Source of the DNA: Galbula dea
Lineage: Eukaryota; Chordata; Aves; Piciformes; Galbulidae
Reading direction: 5' to 3'
Assembly: GCA_013399015.1 (NCBI GenBank)
Contig: VWZX01009103.1
Coordinates: 26,003-90,002, forward strand
DNA length: 64,000 nt
Part shown: piece after piece, positions 1 through 10,645 of the stretch
Numbering within the stretch: the first letter of the stretch is position 1
Layout: each line of letters begins with the position of its first letter
The notes under the pieces: generated by a model
What the model was told of the DNA's origin: nothing
Databases searched by the model: none
The model's input: only the letters and a program-made list of their open reading frames with translations
Program-made: the position numbers and the translations under genes

Positions 1-226
1 CGCGCATCGCAGAGGAGAAGGAGGAGGAGGAGGACGGGCGGCGGCGGCACGGTTAGTAGCCGAGAGGCGCCCCCTGGGGGAGGCAGGTCGAGGACGGGGC
101 GCTGGTTCCAGCCCAGTCCCGGCGGTTTCTTGGCGGCTGGGGCCGTCATCTGCGGCTGCTTGGTTTCCCCCCAACCCCCGGCGGGGAGGGGGGCGAGGGG
201 GTTCTGTGAATACCGGCGGGCCGGAT
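1..226. other. GC-rich, CpG-dense edge sequence
   Basis: The first 226 bases are very GC- and CpG-rich, with a purine-rich GGA run, GGC repeats and several G/C tracts, unlike the AT-rich DNA that follows. This composition fits a CpG-island promoter or a 5' untranslated exon of a gene lying mostly outside the window, or the GC-rich interior of a DNA transposon whose end is at 280. I see no convincing open frame and no recognisable protein. Identity is unresolved. Confidence 0.35.
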
Positions 227-280
227 TGAGGACCCTGGGGGGCCGTATCCGGCCCGCGGGCCGTAGTTTGAGGACCCCTG
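227..280 (-). mobile_element. hAT-like DNA transposon terminus
   Basis: Read on the minus strand from position 280, the sequence begins CAGGGGTCCTCAAACT and continues into a palindromic GGCCCGCGGGCC block (251-262). A CAGnGGTTCTCAAACT-type start is the usual form of hAT/Charlie-group terminal inverted repeats. Only this end is visible; the matching end and the 8-bp target duplication would lie left of the window or have been lost. A partial echo of the terminal motif (GAGGACCCTG, about 228-237) sits just inside. Family assignment is by motif resemblance only. Confidence 0.4.
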
Positions 281-289
281 GCTTACACT

Positions 290-940
290 ATTAACACCAA
301 ACATATCAGTGATATTAGCACATAAGCTTAAAAGAGAAAAAGGGAGTGTCCATGCTTACAGTAGCAATTGTAAGGACAATATAGGCATTTGGGGTCCTGA
401 CAAAATAATTGCATTTTCTATCCTGGCACCAGGAGTTGCAGCAGCAAAAGCTTTAGCAACTCTGTTGATTCTCAAAACAGACAAATGCCACAGCAAAGGC
501 ATTAAGTGGATTGTTATTAGACACATTCTATTAGGCATGCTACTTTGCAGAATAGAGCTGCTATAGAATTTTTGGTTCTAGCACAGGGTCATGGATGCAA
601 TGAATTTGAAGGACTGTGTTGTATGAATCTCTCTGACCATTCACACTCAATACATGAAAGCATCAAGGACTTACAAGAAAGAGTCAAAAGGCTGACACAA
701 GATTATGGACTTGTTTGGAAAGTTGGCTAGCTGGATGCAGATGTTGTTAAAGATAGGTTTTGGATGCTTGTTAATATTTGCGTGTATTTTAGTTCATATT
801 CCATGCTTACTATCGTGTGTACAAGCCATACTTAACCGCGCTGTTAAGCAAGTGTTTTTTATAAATAAAGAAGAGGGAATCATGGAGACGGAGGAGACAG
901 ATTCTGTCTCCCTCTTACTTGAGGAGGAACCCTAGGACAA
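290..940 (+). pseudogene. ERV envelope (TM subunit) remnant, frameshifted
   Basis: A degenerate endogenous retrovirus env 3' part on the + strand. Three overlapping open segments in two frames (about 309-566, 545-730 and 705-935) give, in order, a hydrophobic alanine-rich fusion-peptide-like stretch, the conserved region just before a CX6CC cysteine motif, a heptad-like segment, and a hydrophobic membrane-spanning segment followed by a short acidic tail that stops at 935. At least two frameshifts separate the pieces, so no intact envelope can be made. The CX6CC motif together with the adjoining conserved segment is typical of gamma-type envelopes. No gag, pol or 5' LTR is visible; they would lie left of the transposon end or are lost. 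Confidence 0.7.
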
Positions 941-997
941 AGATAACATTCTGTTTCAATATGAGACCATGGGAGAAGTAACTTCAAAGTAAGAATG

Positions 998-1015
998 NNN
1001 NNNNNNNNNNNNNNN
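998..1015. other. Assembly gap (18 N)
   Basis: A run of 18 undetermined bases lies between the ERV env remnant and a CR1 fragment. The real distance and order of the sequences on either side are therefore uncertain. Confidence 0.99.
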
Positions 1016-1199
1016 TCTCCTCATAAGGCCTGTTCTCCAGACCCCTGATCATCCTAGTTGCCCTTCTCTGCATCCTCTCCAGTACCTCAGTGTCCTTCCT
1101 ATACTGCGGTGCCCAAAACTACACACAGTACTCGAGGTATGGCCTCACCAGTGCCGAGCACAGTGGCAAGATCACCTCCCTGCTCCTGCTGGTCACACC
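1016..1199 (-). mobile_element. CR1 LINE fragment
   Basis: Minus-strand CR1 ORF2 sequence from the C-terminal part of the reverse transcriptase ORF (the reverse complement encodes the CVQF/RRATR/GLEN-like stretch shared by the other copies here). It closely resembles the copy at 52602-53170. It is cut on the left by the gap and on the right by the LTR-like sequence at about 1200. Confidence 0.85.
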
Positions 1200-1425
1200 T
1201 GTGAATGCTTAAACATGGCCTGTAGAGATAAGGAAACAGACTTAGGCTGTAAAGATACAGCCTGGAGCCAGTCTTTTAACTTTTGTGTATTTGCTTGATT
1301 GTTTTGTGGTTGCATCAGCTATTCAGCAAAGTATATAAACCCTGGTTTTGATCTAATAAAATGTCTTCGATGTCTTCGATGACTTCGATCTCACATCAGA
1401 GTCAGTGCCTCAATACGGCACAGAG
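1200..1425 (+). mobile_element. LTR-like fragment with TATA box and poly(A) signal
   Basis: Starts with TGTGAATG. It contains TATATAAA at 1332-1339 and AATAAA at 1355-1360, followed by a short tandem ATGTCTTCG-type repeat (about 1361-1390). TATA box, then poly(A) signal, then a short tail is the layout of a retroviral U3-R region, and the location downstream of an env remnant fits a 3' LTR. The exact right end, and whether it belongs to the same provirus as the env piece across the gap, are inferred. Confidence 0.5.
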
Positions 1426-2640
1426 AAGTAGTAAAATTGCCGTAAAACATTGCAGTAATATTTCACTCCTAATGACAGTGAAATTTTTTGCCTGTGGTGC
1501 TGGTACTGCCAATCATGAACATCTGCCTCCTAAACTGAATAGGTCAGGTTGGACAATGTGGTCATTTATGAGAGGGTATTTGAGAAGTCTGTTGTCTGTC
1601 CATTCACAGTTGTGATTCCATAATGGTATAATTGCTGTTTTGTGCAGACTGGTTGGCATTGTTAATGGATTCATGTTCAAGATTAATCCATTCAAGACAT
1701 TCAGAGATGTTAACAGCCACTTAAAGCACTATCATCTTTGCCTTCCATAACTGTGTTAGCTGAAAAATTCTCTTGAAGACTGCTGAAGGATGCAGTATCA
1801 GTTTGGATTCTTCAGAATAATGATGAATACACAGAGCTAATTTTCTTTAAAAGAGTAACAGTCATAGCTGGAATTTATTGCAGTGGCAGGATTTCTGTTT
1901 AATCACCATAAACATTATAAATGGTTTGTGACTTTTTTATTTGAAAACGACTAAGTTTGTGCAAATAATGCTTTTACAACTTGTCAGGAAGCTGTTGCTT
2001 CTGATGACTCAAACTTCCACATTAATTTGGAGCGTAGTCAACTATTGTTTGGCATCCAATAAACAAGAGCAACTTTTGTGATTGTTGTTTCTCAGTAGAA
2101 TAAAGACAGTCATCAGGAACTTTGTACTTGATCACTTTGACTTTTCAATGTGAGTGTACTTGACAGTAGTGTGCAAAGCTTAAATTCACTGTAGGAACTT
2201 GGTTTGCAGCCTTCAGCCTGGTAATCTGTGGACACTGTCAGGTAGCTGTGACCTATTTTTTTACTATAATTGAATGGGACATAAAGATAAATGTTTTTGT
2301 GGTGAGAAGAAAACACACTGATGTATTTTAATGCTTATAATTTGAGATTTTACTGCAGCTAGCTGCATGCTGCCGTTTACTCCTTTTCTTCTCCATGTGT
2401 GATAGAGTAGCATCATGACTTGTAGTGCAAGCTGCCTGCTGGTCAGGCTAGGGAAGACCAGAACATTTGTCTGTGTATCTGCCATGGAGGCACTCACAAA
2501 GTATGACAGTGACAGCTACACAAAATGTGGGTTTATTGTAAACAAAATTACTTGGTCCTTCTTCCAACAAAGTTATATTACCAGTTTGGGTGTCAGTTTG
2601 AAACATACTACTACACAATCAAATAGTAAGCTTTAAGGAA
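1426..2640. other. AT-rich stretch with no recognised feature
   Basis: No gene, RNA or repeat is recognised. Short open frames here lack family resemblance and any splice-consistent continuation. Confidence 0.5.
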
Positions 2641-2960
2641 TTTTCCACTTAGAGAGGTGAACCAAAATGTGTACACTCGCTCATAAAGGGAAAACCGCCC
2701 ACTCAGGGGTACCCAAAATATACACTCACCAGAGGGGAGACGAGGTGTCAGTCTGAAAGTATCCTTAGATAGCGTCCCAGTCTAAGGTAAGGATCTAGAC
2801 TGGTATGCCGCTTGCCTTGAGGGGAACTAAACTCAAAGTGGTCCTCTAGTGGGTCTCCTTTTATACTGATTCAAAGAAAGAACTTCCAAACCCCCTTGCT
2901 TTCTCGCACACCTCACCCAAGTGGCTGGGCTTGGTGTTCAGTTAAAGAAATTTGGTAACA
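2641..2960 (-). mobile_element. Possible LTR on minus strand
   Basis: The minus strand carries TATAAAAGG at 2857-2865, followed downstream by a sequence of mixed GC content unlike its flanks. The TATA box and abrupt composition change suggest an LTR or other Pol II-driven repeat, but I cannot match it to a family, and no coding part of a provirus is seen. Confidence 0.25.
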
Positions 2961-3134
2961 CCAATATGTTTTGAAGCAGGTACTCTTTTAATGCAGTGCT
3001 GGACACACAGGATCATTCCTCCAAAATTATGTGTCTTTGTTAGTTAGTCACACCTCTTCTATACTACATGCATGTACGTATTTAAGATATTTTCCAAGAC
3101 CTTTGTTAATAATTATACAGTTTTCTGAGAAGTC

Positions 3135-4245
3135 ATTTATCCTAATGGATAAATTGTCGAGAATACAACTAGATGGGAGAATCAAGAGGTGGGTGAACAA
3201 CTGGCTTACGGGTTGGGCTCAGAGGGTTTTGGTGAATGCAGCTATGTCGGGGTGGCGACAAGTGAGGAGTGGGGTCCCACAGGGATCCATCTTGGGGCCA
3301 GTCCTGTTTAATATCTTTATAAATGACTTGGACTTAGGACTGGAACATATAATAAGTAAATTTGCAGATGAGTATAAATTGGGAAGTGCTGTTGACTCTA
3401 GTGAGGGCAGAGAGGCACTTCAGAGGGATCTGAATAGATTAGAGGACTGGGCTGCCATAAACCAGATGAAATTTAATAAGGACAAGTGCCGGGTTCTGCA
3501 CTTGGGTAGGGCCAACCCAAAACCAACATACCTATTGGGGAATGTAAGGCTAGAAAGCAGCACTGTAGAGAGAGGGATCTGGGAGTTCTGGTAGATAATA
3601 GGCTGAATATGAGCCAGCAGTGTGCGCTGGCAGCTATGAGGGCCAACAGGATTCTGGGGTGCATCAAGCACTCCATTGTTAGCCAATTGAGGGAGGTGCT
3701 GGTCCCACTCTACTTGGCTCTGGTGTGACCCCACCTGGAGTACTGTGTGCAGTTTTGGGTGCCACAGTACAGGAAGGACATGAGGTTGTTGGAGAGTGTC
3801 CAGAGGAGGGCCACAAGGATGGTAAAGGGAATGGAGGGGAAGTCTTATGTGGAAAGGCTGAAAGCACTTGGTCTGTTCAGCCTGGAGAAAAGGAGACTTA
3901 GGGGAGACCTCATAGCTGTCTATAACTTCCTCACCAGAGAGGGAGGGGTGGGTGCTGACCTCTTCTCTCGGGTGGATAGAGACAGGACATGGGGGAACAG
4001 CATGAAGCTGTGCCGGGGGAAACTTAGATTGAATATTTGGAGGAGCTTCTTTACCCAGAGGGTGGTGAAGCATTGGAACAGGCTCCCCAGAGAGGCTGTC
4101 ATGGCCCCTACTCCCATGGAATTTAAGAAGCATTTGGACAAGGCACTTAGGCATATGGTGTGACTGTGGAGTTGTCCTGTGCCTAAACATGAGTTGGACT
4201 AGATGATCCTAATGGGTCCCTTCCAACTCTGACTCTTCTGTGATT
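3135..4245 (+). mobile_element. CR1 LINE, 5'-truncated, inactive
   Basis: A + strand CR1 covering the C-terminal part of the ORF2 reverse transcriptase through to the CR1 3' end. The segment at 3160-3594 shows the SGVPQGSILGPVLFNIFIND RT motif; the catalytic FADD box reads FADE, so the second aspartate is lost. A frameshift near 3570 is followed by the remaining ORF at 3747-4163, ending with the usual RLPREAV-like block. The tail (4190-4245) has the conserved CR1 3' end, GTTGGACTAGATGATCCT then TTCTGTGATT. No target-site duplication is evident, as is usual for CR1. Confidence 0.95.
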
Positions 4246-5108
4246 TATATGCGTTGCCATCCCTTTTATCATGTAGTCCTCAGGTGGTCTTCAGGGGCCA
4301 TTGTTTACTTATCACAGTGTGGTTAACCAGTAGTCTAGCAGAGGGATTTGCTTATTCCAGGTATCTGGATATTATACAAAAGGCCCACCCTAAGGCCACA
4401 TTTGATTGCCTTCTTGCTAGTACAATCTATTTTGCTAATGTAAATTTCTTTTACTTTAATTCAATACTTTACTTGAGGGTGCACTGTGGTCATATTTTAA
4501 TTAGTTGGAAGGACAAACCCACAAGATACTAGGCAGAGGGGTGCTACTTCACCACAGGGTGCCAACTTGATCCTCATCAGGTCTCTGGAAGGCTCTGGCA
4601 CTTTGTCAGGTTTTTGTGGTTCTGTTAGGTTTTCCATCAGGGCAGTCTGCAACTGCCATAAAATCAGCAAAAGAAATGAAGAGCAGTAGTGATTTGTCCT
4701 CCGAGCTTTAGTGCTTTCACTTCAAACATCCAGCTTAGGGATATAATTCAATTAATTGCTCAAAATCATTTAAAAATGGAACATTTTGTTGCTTTGAGTA
4801 AATCAAGTCAGCAGCTGAGTAACTAACACTTCTGCAAAGCAAACACTCAAAAAATGAGTTGGTGCTATTTTGTAAAGGCACTGGCTGAAGAGCAGAATCT
4901 GATGTTACCTACTCCTGTAGAACTGATTTTTTTTTTTTTTTAGAAAGATGTAAAACGTGCTTCTTTTTAATGAGTTTGGAACTTTCAAGAGATGAGACTT
5001 GGTTCCTTTTTATAAAAGCAATTTGTATTTAGCACTGGAATAGTGAAATAGCTCTGGTATTTGCAAAAGATTAAGTATATTTAAACAAAGACATTTCTAT
5101 GGCCAGAA
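4246..5108. other. Unannotated AT-rich spacer
   Basis: No gene or recognised repeat. There is a T-run at about 4927-4940 and scattered short open frames without resemblance to known proteins. Confidence 0.5.
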
Positions 5109-5531
5109 TGTGTTTGTGAAGGCTTTTCTAAAGGAGCCGGAGGCCTTTCCCAGCGAAGACGCCCAGAGTGATAAAAGCGGATGGCGCCACCACCTGGATG
5201 AGCCAGACAATGTTTTCAAAACGAGAAAGTTTACGGAGCCAGGAGAGAGTTTGGAGGTCAACACCTTCCAGAACTACCATCAGAGGGCAATTCGCATGTG
5301 CCAGAGGGAGGAGATTTAGGATAATAAGCTTTTTAGAATAATCCTGCCTATACGATGAATATGTATGTTCAAAATCTATAATAAAGTGCTGAAACTTTGC
5401 TTAAACGGTGCACACGATAGGAGGAGCTATGCCCGTGTCCCTTGCGTGCTGTAATAAAGAATACCACTTAATAGCCCAAACCCTGGCTATTAAGTTCTTG
5501 CTTTGTTTGGTATGAATTCAGCACCCACACA
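5109..5531 (+). mobile_element. Probable solo LTR (ERV-L-like)
   Basis: Begins TGTTTGTG and ends ...CACCCACACA. It carries two poly(A) signals (AATAAA near 5390 and 5455), the second just before a short conserved block with a GCTATTAAG core, a layout resembling avian ERV-L LTRs. The 69-codon open frame at 5110-5319 lies wholly inside it and is best read as LTR sequence, not a gene. No internal retroviral coding sequence adjoins it, so it would be a solo LTR. Family naming is from memory of the motif layout. Confidence 0.45.
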
Positions 5532-6029
5532 TTCATATGAGTGACAAAACCAAGTCAGCACTGAATTTGTTAGCCTGAGTTGTCAGAGGACATTTCAGGC
5601 TGGTGGTAAACAGGAAAGGCTAGTTACGTGGCTGATCAAAGTTAACTGTATTTCAAAATAAGTGATGCAGTCATTCAAAACCTTCACAGTCTGCAACTTT
5701 TTTCTTTGTAGTAGTAAGTTAAGAACACTTCTGCATAATATATGATCTAACTTGTACTGTTTGCTTTTAAAACTGGTATAGTAGCATCTGGCTAGTCTCT
5801 AGGGAGAGTCAACACCTGTTCTCTTCACGGATTCTATGATTCTGTAAAGGCTCCTAGTTGCACTGGTGCTGCTTTGTGTTTGCGATATTTCATTAAAATC
5901 ACGCCACTGCTAGGTATCTAAGGATTTTAAAACTGCCATCTGGACACGCATTAGACAAAAGTTCAGGCAATCGTTGTACAGCTACTAACTTCACCACTTC
6001 GTTACTAACAGAAAGCTCACCACATTCCC

Positions 6030-6153
6030 CCACTCCTCCCTCAGGGCACAGATCTCTTTTAGCCCCGCCCACGATGGGCGGAGGTCTGCCCTCCTCCCGC
6101 CCGGCTGCCACGCTATAAGTGTCACTTCCGGTCGCCGCGCCACCGTCGCCAGA
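6030..6153 (+). promoter_or_regulatory. ATP5ME promoter and 5' UTR, CpG island
   Basis: GC- and CpG-rich DNA directly upstream of the ATP5ME start, continuing to about 6560. It contains CCGCCC-type GC boxes, a GCTATAAGTG weak TATA-like element at about 6111-6120, and CACTTCCGG, an ETS/GABPA-type site typical of nuclear genes for mitochondrial proteins, at about 6122-6130. The start context AGAATGG is acceptable. The transcription start is inferred to be close to the ETS site. Confidence 0.6.
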
Positions 6154-8375
6154 ATGGTGCCGCCGGTGCAGGTCTCGCCGCTAATCAAGGTGAGTGCGGC
6201 AGGTGGCCTCTTGGCGCCGTGCGGGTGTCCCGTTACGCTCCGGAGGGGGACGGAGGGCGTTCTGCCGATGGCCTCGAGCGACTGGGTGGGCGGGAGGCGG
6301 CTGCGGCCCGAGCCGGGCCATGCGTGTCAGATGAGCGATGCGCGCGTCCTTATTTCTGCCTTCTGCAGTTCACCCGGTACTCGGCCCTGTTGGTGGGGAT
6401 GATCTACGGCAAGAAGCGATACGGTGAGTGCAGCGACCCAGGCGGCCTCTCCCCCTCCGCCGCGCGGCCCGCAAGGGCACCTTGAGGCGGCCGGTGTGGG
6501 CCGCGCAGCCGCAGGCCCGCCGGCCATTTCTCTCCTCCCCGTCCCAGCGGGAGCTGCTTGGGCCTTGCCGGGGGGGCCGTCAGAGACGGGCTCTTAGTGG
6601 TTTGAAGTCACCGATTCATATGAAATGTGCCATTGTGCCCGCGAAACATTTTTGCTTTCTCTTTGAGCGAGGTACTAGGTACAGAGCTTTGTGCTCTGTA
6701 CTAGAAATTTTGTTATAAAGCAAATGTGTTAATGACAGACTACCTAAAGCCTATTGCTGAAGAAGAGAGAAGAATAGAGGCTGAAGAGAAAAAGAAACGT
6801 GAGGAGCTTGAGCGGATTGCAAAAGAGCTTGCAGAAGGTAAATCCTTCCACTGAATTTATGCATCTTATGCCAGAGCACACATTGGCTTGCATGTGGGAC
6901 AGCTGTTTTACTGCAGTGTTTTTAGGAGAAATCAAGTTTCCAGCCAGTGGACTGCAGACCCATGTGGATCCGTGGTTAGGATTATGTGGGGGGTAAATAG
7001 TGCTACTCTTTGACAGGCTTTTCAAAAGATGAGCATCAGTAGAGGAAGAGTTAGAAACATTTTTGCAACAAAGTAAGACTTGTTAAATGGCAATCTGAAT
7101 TTCCAGTGAGAAAACAAAATGCTAAAAGCTGCTGGATATTTTGTGATGAATATCTGGAACTGTATCTTAACTGCACTCAGATGTCCTATTCAGCAGGACG
7201 CAACAAACCTATGATCCCTTTCTCCATGCAGTACAGAAATCTCACAAATGAGATTGATGACCTAAACCAGAAAACATAGGCAATATTAAGTTTTTAAGAG
7301 GTGTCACTAGTGTTGTGTTAGATATCAGGTTCATTTGTTTTATCTCACATGAAGAGAATATGCCCAAGGTGATCAGTTGTGATTAGTACTGCTGCTTTTC
7401 TCTCATTTCTTTCCACGTTATAGTAGTCTTGCTGCAGCATCCATTCCTTCATATTTAGGGTTATTTCTTGGGTCCTTTCTGCATTTCTATCAGAGGAGTC
7501 TCCCCCCTGCCTTTCAGAGGAAAGTGCTAATGTTTCCTTAGGTGAACTTAAGTTTAAGATGAACTTTTAAGACATCTGATTAATAACTCAAGCAGTTCCT
7601 GTTGCAGCTTTACGCTTATAAACTGTTTACCTGGGAAGTAGTGACATTTGCATTGTCCTAAACAAGACTACTGCTGAACAAAACACTGTAAAATTAGAAC
7701 ACCTACGCTTCAATAAAATCAAACATGCAAACTGGTGAATTTTGTTGTGTACTAGAGATAAGGTCTTTTACACAGCTGTTTTACCATCTTAAATATATAG
7801 TCTTCATTGGTTATGGCCTAGATAAGTGGGTCTTGTTGATGTTTTGTAGTTTAGCTGAAACTGTATTTTTGGAGTTAGAGGCTGCACTATGATGTTGCTG
7901 CTCCCCTTAATAAAGGAATTTTGTGGTTATTTCTTTAGAATGTTTAATCTTTTTTAAATGGCACACAAGTTGATAGGTCTGCTTGTCCAACAGCAGTTTT
8001 GATGTCATTTTCCAGTTAGAAAAGCAGTCATTAGAACTTCATTTAGTGCAGTGCAGTTATTGATAACTCTTCTTCAAAGATGGATAACTGGGCATATCTG
8101 TAGCTTTTACTGAGCTTATTTGAATTGTCAGTTCAGAAAACTGTCATTTGCTAGTAAAAAAAGTGCCTTTACCCCCGATTGATGAAATACACTTCTTTTG
8201 AATAAGCAAAAGCAGAAATACTGAAAACTAACCAGAAAGAAATGGCATACTTAAAGGTAGCCTTTGATCCCACTAATGCTTTGTGTATTTTAATACTGTC
8301 TGGGAGTGACTAGTAGTTCTAATTGTGTATGTTTTTTCTTCCCTTCTAGCAAGTGAAGAGTCCATTTTGAAATGA
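6154..8375 (+). CDS. ATP5ME: ATP synthase membrane subunit e, four coding exons
   Basis: Small subunit of the mitochondrial F1Fo ATP synthase membrane part; it sits in the inner membrane and supports dimerisation of the complex. Coding exons: 6154-6189, 6369-6423, 6739-6837 and 8350-8375, all with GT-AG introns; total 216 nt, 71 residues. The N-terminus MVPPVQVSPLIK is nearly identical to mammalian subunit e. Next comes a short hydrophobic segment (RYSALLVGMIYG) containing the GxxxG-like region, then KKRYDYLKP and a long charged Glu/Lys/Arg helix, ending SEESILK. The human protein is 69 residues, so the length fits. The gene converges tail to tail with PDE6B, as in the human 4p16.3 order. MYL5, its divergent neighbour in human, was not recognised upstream. 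Confidence 0.96.
6838..8349 (+). other. ATP5ME intron 3
   Basis: A 1.5-kb intron between the helix-coding exon and the 26-nt last coding exon. GT at 6838 and AG at 8348-8349. No repeat or embedded gene was recognised. Confidence 0.9.
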
Positions 8376-8479
8376 ACAAAAGACTTAATTTGGATTAAAG
8401 GATCTTAATTTCACAAATTGGAGTACATGGCTAGCTCTGAACTATTCAGTGATGGGTGGACTCTGCATGCTATTCTATG

Positions 8480-8485
8480 AATAAA
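8480..8485 (+). terminator. ATP5ME poly(A) signal
   Basis: AATAAA 105 nt after the stop codon, followed by a GT-rich stretch (GTTGGTGTTTTTTGGGTG) that fits a downstream cleavage element. This gives a short 3' UTR typical of ATP5ME. Confidence 0.85.
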
Positions 8486-9110
8486 GTACTTAACACTTCA
8501 GTTGGTGTTTTTTGGGTGAATTGCACAGAACAGCAGTAGAGGTACTTAAACAACGTGAGAGGAAGCATTTGTCACAAACTGGCCATTGCTGTGGCTGAAA
8601 CTTCCTGTTGTATTCTTCCAGCAACAGATTGTCACTACACATGTTACCCATAGAGAATGTTTGTGATCAGAAAAGACATACAATTTAATATGTACAGGCA
8701 AGTGGGGGAGGCTGGTGTGGTACTGGCTGGCTGTTGAATGGGGAGTTGCTGTCATCTTTTTCTCAGCTTTGGTGTCACATTGGTATTATGCACAATTCTT
8801 ATATTTGACAGCACAGTCAAATTTGATTGTGACTTGCTAAGCCATGCTCTGATCTGAGGAGTCAGTGCTGGCTTACTGGTCAGGTGTTTTCTTAACACCT
8901 AACCTTTTCAGATTTAACAAATAGTCAAATGTTTTTCACAAAACTAAGAACAAGCTACAGTGAAGTTGTAGTCTATCTCTTTCATTACAGGTGTCTGGCT
9001 ATGCAGGTGGCTGCTGTTAGAAGAAATTAGTGGGCTTCAATGTGAAATTAAATTTGCTTTTAGCACATAAGCTGCTAAAGCATCTCCCAGGCTGTACAGA
9101 TGTAAGATCA

Positions 9111-10645
9111 CAGAATCACAGAATATTAGGAGTTGGAAGGGACCTCAAAAGATCATCTAGTCCAACCCCCCTGTCACAACAGGATTCTCTAGACCAAGTC
9201 ACACAGAAGCACGTCCAGACTGGTTTTGAATAACCCATAGAAGGAGACTCCACAGCCTCTCTGGGCAGTCTCTTCCAGTGCTCCACCACCCTCACTGTGA
9301 AAAAATTTCTACGTGTATTCACACGGAATTTCCTATGCTTCAGCTTACAGCCATTTCCTCTTGTCCTGTCACTGGGCTCCACTGAAAAGAGCCTGACCCC
9401 ATCCTTCACATATTTTAAAAGGATAGATGAGGTCACTGCTTAGCCTCCTCTTCTCCAAGCTGAAGAGACCCAGCTACCTCAGCCTTTCCTCATAGTTCCA
9501 GCCTCTTCATCATCTTTGTGGCTCTGCGCTGGACTCTTTTAAGCAGTTCCCTATCCTTCTTCAACTGAGGGGCCCAGAACTGGACACAATATTTGTGATG
9601 CGTCCTCATCAGGGTAGAGTAAAGAGGAAGAAGAACCTCTCTTGACCTTCTAACCACACCCCTTCTAATCCACCCCAGAATCCCATTGGCCCTCCTGGCC
9701 ACAAGAGCACACTGCTGGCTCATGGCCATCCTTTCATCCAGCAGGACCCCCAGATCCCTTTCCCCTTCACTGCTCTCCAACAGCTCAGCCCCCAATCTAT
9801 ANTGTCACTGGGCTCCACTGAAAAGAGCCTGACCCCATCCTTCACATATTTTAAAAGGATAGATGAGGTCACTGCTTAGCCTCCTCTTCTCCAAGCTGAA
9901 GAGACCCAGCTACCTCAGCCTTTCCTCATAGTTCCAGCCTCTTCATCATCTTTGTGGCTCTGCGCTGGNCCTCCCTGACCAACTCTCCAGCCTATCGTAA
10001 GTCTCCCTGAATGGCAGCACAACCCTCTGGTGTGTCAGCCACTCCACCAAGGTTAGTGTAATCAGCAAACTTGCTGAGAGCACGCTCTGTTCCCTCTTCC
10101 AGGTCGTTCATTAATGAATAGATTGAAAAGTACTGGTCCCAGTACTGACCCCTAAGGGACTCCACTAGACACAGGCCTCCAACTAGGCTCCATCCCATTG
10201 GCCACAACTCTCTGACTTCTGTCCTTCAACCAGTTCACAATCCACCTCACTACCCAATCAGCCAGAACACGCTTGCTCAGTTTAGCTGCCAGGATGCTGT
10301 GGGAGACAGTGTCAAATGCTTTACTGAAATCAAGATAAACCATATCCAGTACCCTACCCTCATCTATCCACCTTATTATGTCTTCATAAAAGGCTATCAG
10401 GTTGGTCAAACATGACTTCCCCTTGGTAAACCCATGCTGACTGCTCCCAATGACCCCCTTATCCTTGATATGCCTAGAGACAGAGTCAAGGATAAAGTGC
10501 TCCATCACCTTTCCAGGGATAGAGGTGAGCCTGACCCGTCTAGAGTTACCTGGGTCCTCCTTCTTGCCCTTTTTGAAGACTGGAGTGACATTTGCTTTCC
10601 TTCAATCCCCAGCCACCTCTCCTGTTCCCCAGGACTTATTGTGGT
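9111..10645 (-). mobile_element. CR1 LINE, 5'-truncated, with misassembled segment
   Basis: Minus-strand CR1 whose 3' end lies at about 9111 and whose 5' end is about 10645. Read on the minus strand, 10508-10152 encodes RT motifs (QHGFTKGKSC, YLDFSKAFDTVSH, SSGVP). After a frameshift the catalytic box reads FADY instead of FADD. The C-terminal part is at 9795-9490 and 9436-9116. The element is broken by a 166-bp copy of its own sequence at 9803-9968 flanked by single Ns, which replaces the expected stretch between the RT core and the GAELLESSEG region. It belongs to the same subfamily as the copy at 21909-22205. Confidence 0.93.
9802..9969. repeat. Exact 166-bp duplicate bounded by single Ns
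   Basis: Bases 9803-9968 repeat 9367-9532 over 166 nt, from TGTCACTGGG to CTGCGCTGG, without a difference I can find. The copy is flanked by one N on each side (9802 and 9969). This pattern suggests a gap-filling or scaffolding artefact rather than a biological duplication. Confidence 0.93.

Noticed and set aside
3420..4190. 256-codon minus-strand open frame
   Set aside because: Lies antisense to the CR1 reverse transcriptase ORF; it is a shadow of that ORF with no family resemblance.
5110..5319. 69-codon open frame as a small gene
   Set aside because: It lies inside an LTR-like unit with TG...CA ends and poly(A) signals; not a stand-alone gene.
1..6100. MYL5, expected beside ATP5ME from human gene order
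   Set aside because: No EF-hand coding exon was recognised on either strand; the interval is mostly repeats and includes a gap.
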